Part shown: positions 62,389-64,000 of the stretch, piece by piece
Layout of the letters: each line of letters opens with the position of its first letter
How positions within the stretch are numbered: position 1 is the stretch's first letter
From: Chlorella sorokiniana
Lineage: Eukaryota > Chlorophyta > Trebouxiophyceae > Chlorellales > Chlorellaceae
DNA: 64,000 bases
Reading direction: 5' to 3'
Assembly (NCBI GenBank): GCA_025917655.1
Contig: CP084612.1
Coordinates: 558,001-622,000 of the forward strand
Translations under genes and position numbers: made by a program
Notes under the pieces: generated by a model
What the model saw: only the letters and a program-made list of their open reading frames with translations
The model's database searches: none
What the model was told of the DNA's origin: nothing

Positions 62389-64000
62389 ATGACCCATCCC
62401 AGGCCGCTTGTCGGCGCGCGGGTTCTGTTCTTGCTGCTTCTGGCCCTGTCTGCCGGCGCGTCGCACGGTGGGGGCGCTGCCGTCCGTGAGAGCACGGACA
62501 AGCTGAATGTGCACATTGTGTGCCATAGCCACGACGATGCCGGCTGGCTGAAGACGGTGGATCAGTACTACTACGGCGCAAACAACACGATCCAGGTGCA
62601 GCAGGGTTGGGTGGGAGCATCAGCACGCGCTGGAGGCCCCGCAGGGCGCCGCAGCTGACGCTGGCGGACCGCCGCCGCTGTACAGGTGGCAGGGGTGCAG
62701 TACATCCTGGACACCGTGATGCAGGCGCTGGCTGCCAACCCAGAGCGCAAGTTCATCTATGGAGAAATGGTGGGGACAGCGCGGCTCGTCCGGCGGTGCC
62801 GTGCTGCAAGTGCCTGACGTGTGCCGCGCTGCCGCCGCCTGCCGCCGCAGAGCTTCTTCATGCGATGGTGGGCGCAGCAGGACGAGGGCATGCGGGCGCT
62901 GGTCACCCAGCTGGTTGACAGCGGGCAGGTGCGCAACACTCATGTGGCGGCGGATGCACGCAAAGCGTGGCAGGCACTCAGCAGCGAAGGATGAGTATCG
63001 CCTGCCGGTCCTACGACCAGGCCAGGCCCAGCAACGTGGCCCACACAGTGTTCCCCCGGTGCAGCTTGAGTTTGTCAACGGCGGGTATGTGCAGCACGAC
63101 GAGGCGGCGACGCACTACGTGGCCATGGTGGACCAGACCAGCCTGGGCCACCGCTTCCTGCGGCGCGCCTTTGGGGCCGGGGGCGTGCCCACGGTGGGCT
63201 GGCAGGTCGACCCCTTTGGGCACTCCTCCACCCAGGTGAGGCAGGCGCGCCGTGACGCTGCGTTGGCAGCCAGCCAGCCAGCTGCTGCGCCCGCCCGCTC
63301 ATCCGCACTGCCGCCTTGCCGCATGCAGGCGGGCCTGCTGGCTGCCCACCTCGGCTTTGACGGCCTGTTCTTTGGCCGAGCCGACTACCAGGTGCGGCCT
63401 GTCGGCAGCTGTTTGTTGTGGGCTGCACCGCTGCATACGCATGGGCGGCCTGCAAGCCAGATTGCCTGCTGGGGCCCATCGCCGCCGCTGCCCGCGCTAG
63501 CAGGACATGGAGCACCGCCTCAACCTGACCGCCATGGAGTTGCTGTGGCGGGGCTCGGCCTCCCTGGAGGACGCCTCGGTCTTCACCGGCAACTTCATCA
63601 GTGGTGCGCTGCGCAGGATAGGAGCGATGAGGGGGGCGGGGCGCGGGGCAAGCCGCTCACACTGCACCCTCCAACTGCACCGCCAGGCAACTACGGCCCC
63701 CTGAGGGCTTTGCCTTTGAGTGGGCCTGCCCTCCCATCATGGACGACCCGCGCTTGGATGAGTACAACGTGCAAGAGAGGTGCGAAGGGGAAGTGGGGGG
63801 GCTTGCCAATGCCTGGCTGTATCACTCTGCTGCAAGACCGCCACCTCGGCTGCCCCCTCACGCTGCAGGGTGGACGCGTTTGTGGAGCAGTGCCGTCGGA
63901 TTGCCAACGCGACGCGCGGCCCCGACATCATGCTCACCATCGGCTCAGACTTCCAGTGCGCCCCCTCCCCCTCCACGCATCTGGCTGCGCCGCCGCCCTC
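62389..64000 (+). CDS. GH38 alpha-mannosidase, lysosomal/secretory type (5' part)
   Basis: Zinc-dependent retaining alpha-mannosidase that trims mannose from N-glycans in the vacuole/lysosome or secretory path. The signal peptide is [14 protein letters not shown]. Exons: 62389-62595 ([20 protein letters not shown], with the zinc-binding His and Asp), 62686-62769, 62851-62928 ([17 protein letters not shown]), 63065-63235 ([19 protein letters not shown], then [13 protein letters not shown] with the nucleophile Asp), 63329-63391 ([12 protein letters not shown]), 63504-63603, 63687-63779 and 63869 to about 63954 ([10 protein letters not shown]). The seventh exon reads correctly ([18 protein letters not shown]) only in the frame after a C5 run at 63697-63701. 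The gene continues past the window end, with about two thirds of it missing. Confidence 0.92.

Noticed and set aside
1-64000. CRISPR arrays, bacterial operons or prophage
   Set aside because: No spaced short repeats and no polycistronic layout. Spliced eukaryotic genes throughout.

Overview
The window reads as nuclear DNA of a green alga, most likely a trebouxiophyte of the Chlorella/Micractinium kind. Genes are GC-rich and split by many short GT-AG introns. Several carry a TGTAA 3'-processing signal, and the gene set is plant/algal: a plant-type chloroplast FtsH7/9, exocyst SEC6, Nup58 and an algal ArsS. The species is inferred, not shown.

Layout. (1) 0.6-16.2 kb is a protease-inhibitor/protease neighbourhood. 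Two tandem serpin genes (+) flank an FG-nucleoporin Nup58 gene. A third, secreted serpin (-) lies head to head with a secreted chymotrypsin-fold serine protease (+). The three serpins keep the inhibitory hinge but have different reactive-centre loops. (2) 17.1-26.1 kb holds chloroplast FtsH7/9 (-) and the radical-SAM enzyme ArsS (+). (3) 26.3-44.7 kb is a nest of retroelements: LINE fragments; copies of one Ty1/copia family (called CopA here, 353-bp LTRs); one copy of a second copia family (CopB, 472-bp LTR); and a very small LTR element (TRIM, 80-bp LTRs, 350 bp in all). (4) 46.4-64 kb is a compact run of housekeeping genes on alternating strands: symplekin (-), SEC6 (+), a 2-oxoglutarate/Fe(II) oxygenase (-), SEN54 (+), UTP18 (-) and a secreted GH38 alpha-mannosidase (+, cut by the window end). 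They share short divergent or convergent spacers.

Most notable signals. The TRIM has paired LTRs, a primer-binding site, a polypurine tract and a 5-bp target duplication, yet its 190-bp interior carries a tRNA-like RNA polymerase III promoter. The CopB LTR is packed with long, perfectly phased heat-shock elements. CopA, CopB and the TRIM all have the primer-binding site of Drosophila copia, matching the anticodon arm of initiator tRNA-Met. The tandem serpins are identical over about 360 bp including an intron, but their reactive loops have diverged.

Quality caveat. At least seven places in conserved host genes change frame exactly at a run of C or G. This looks more like homopolymer error in the assembly than decay of so many unrelated genes. 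Exon limits were judged by eye and are approximate; where an exon chain is uncertain the whole coding span is given.
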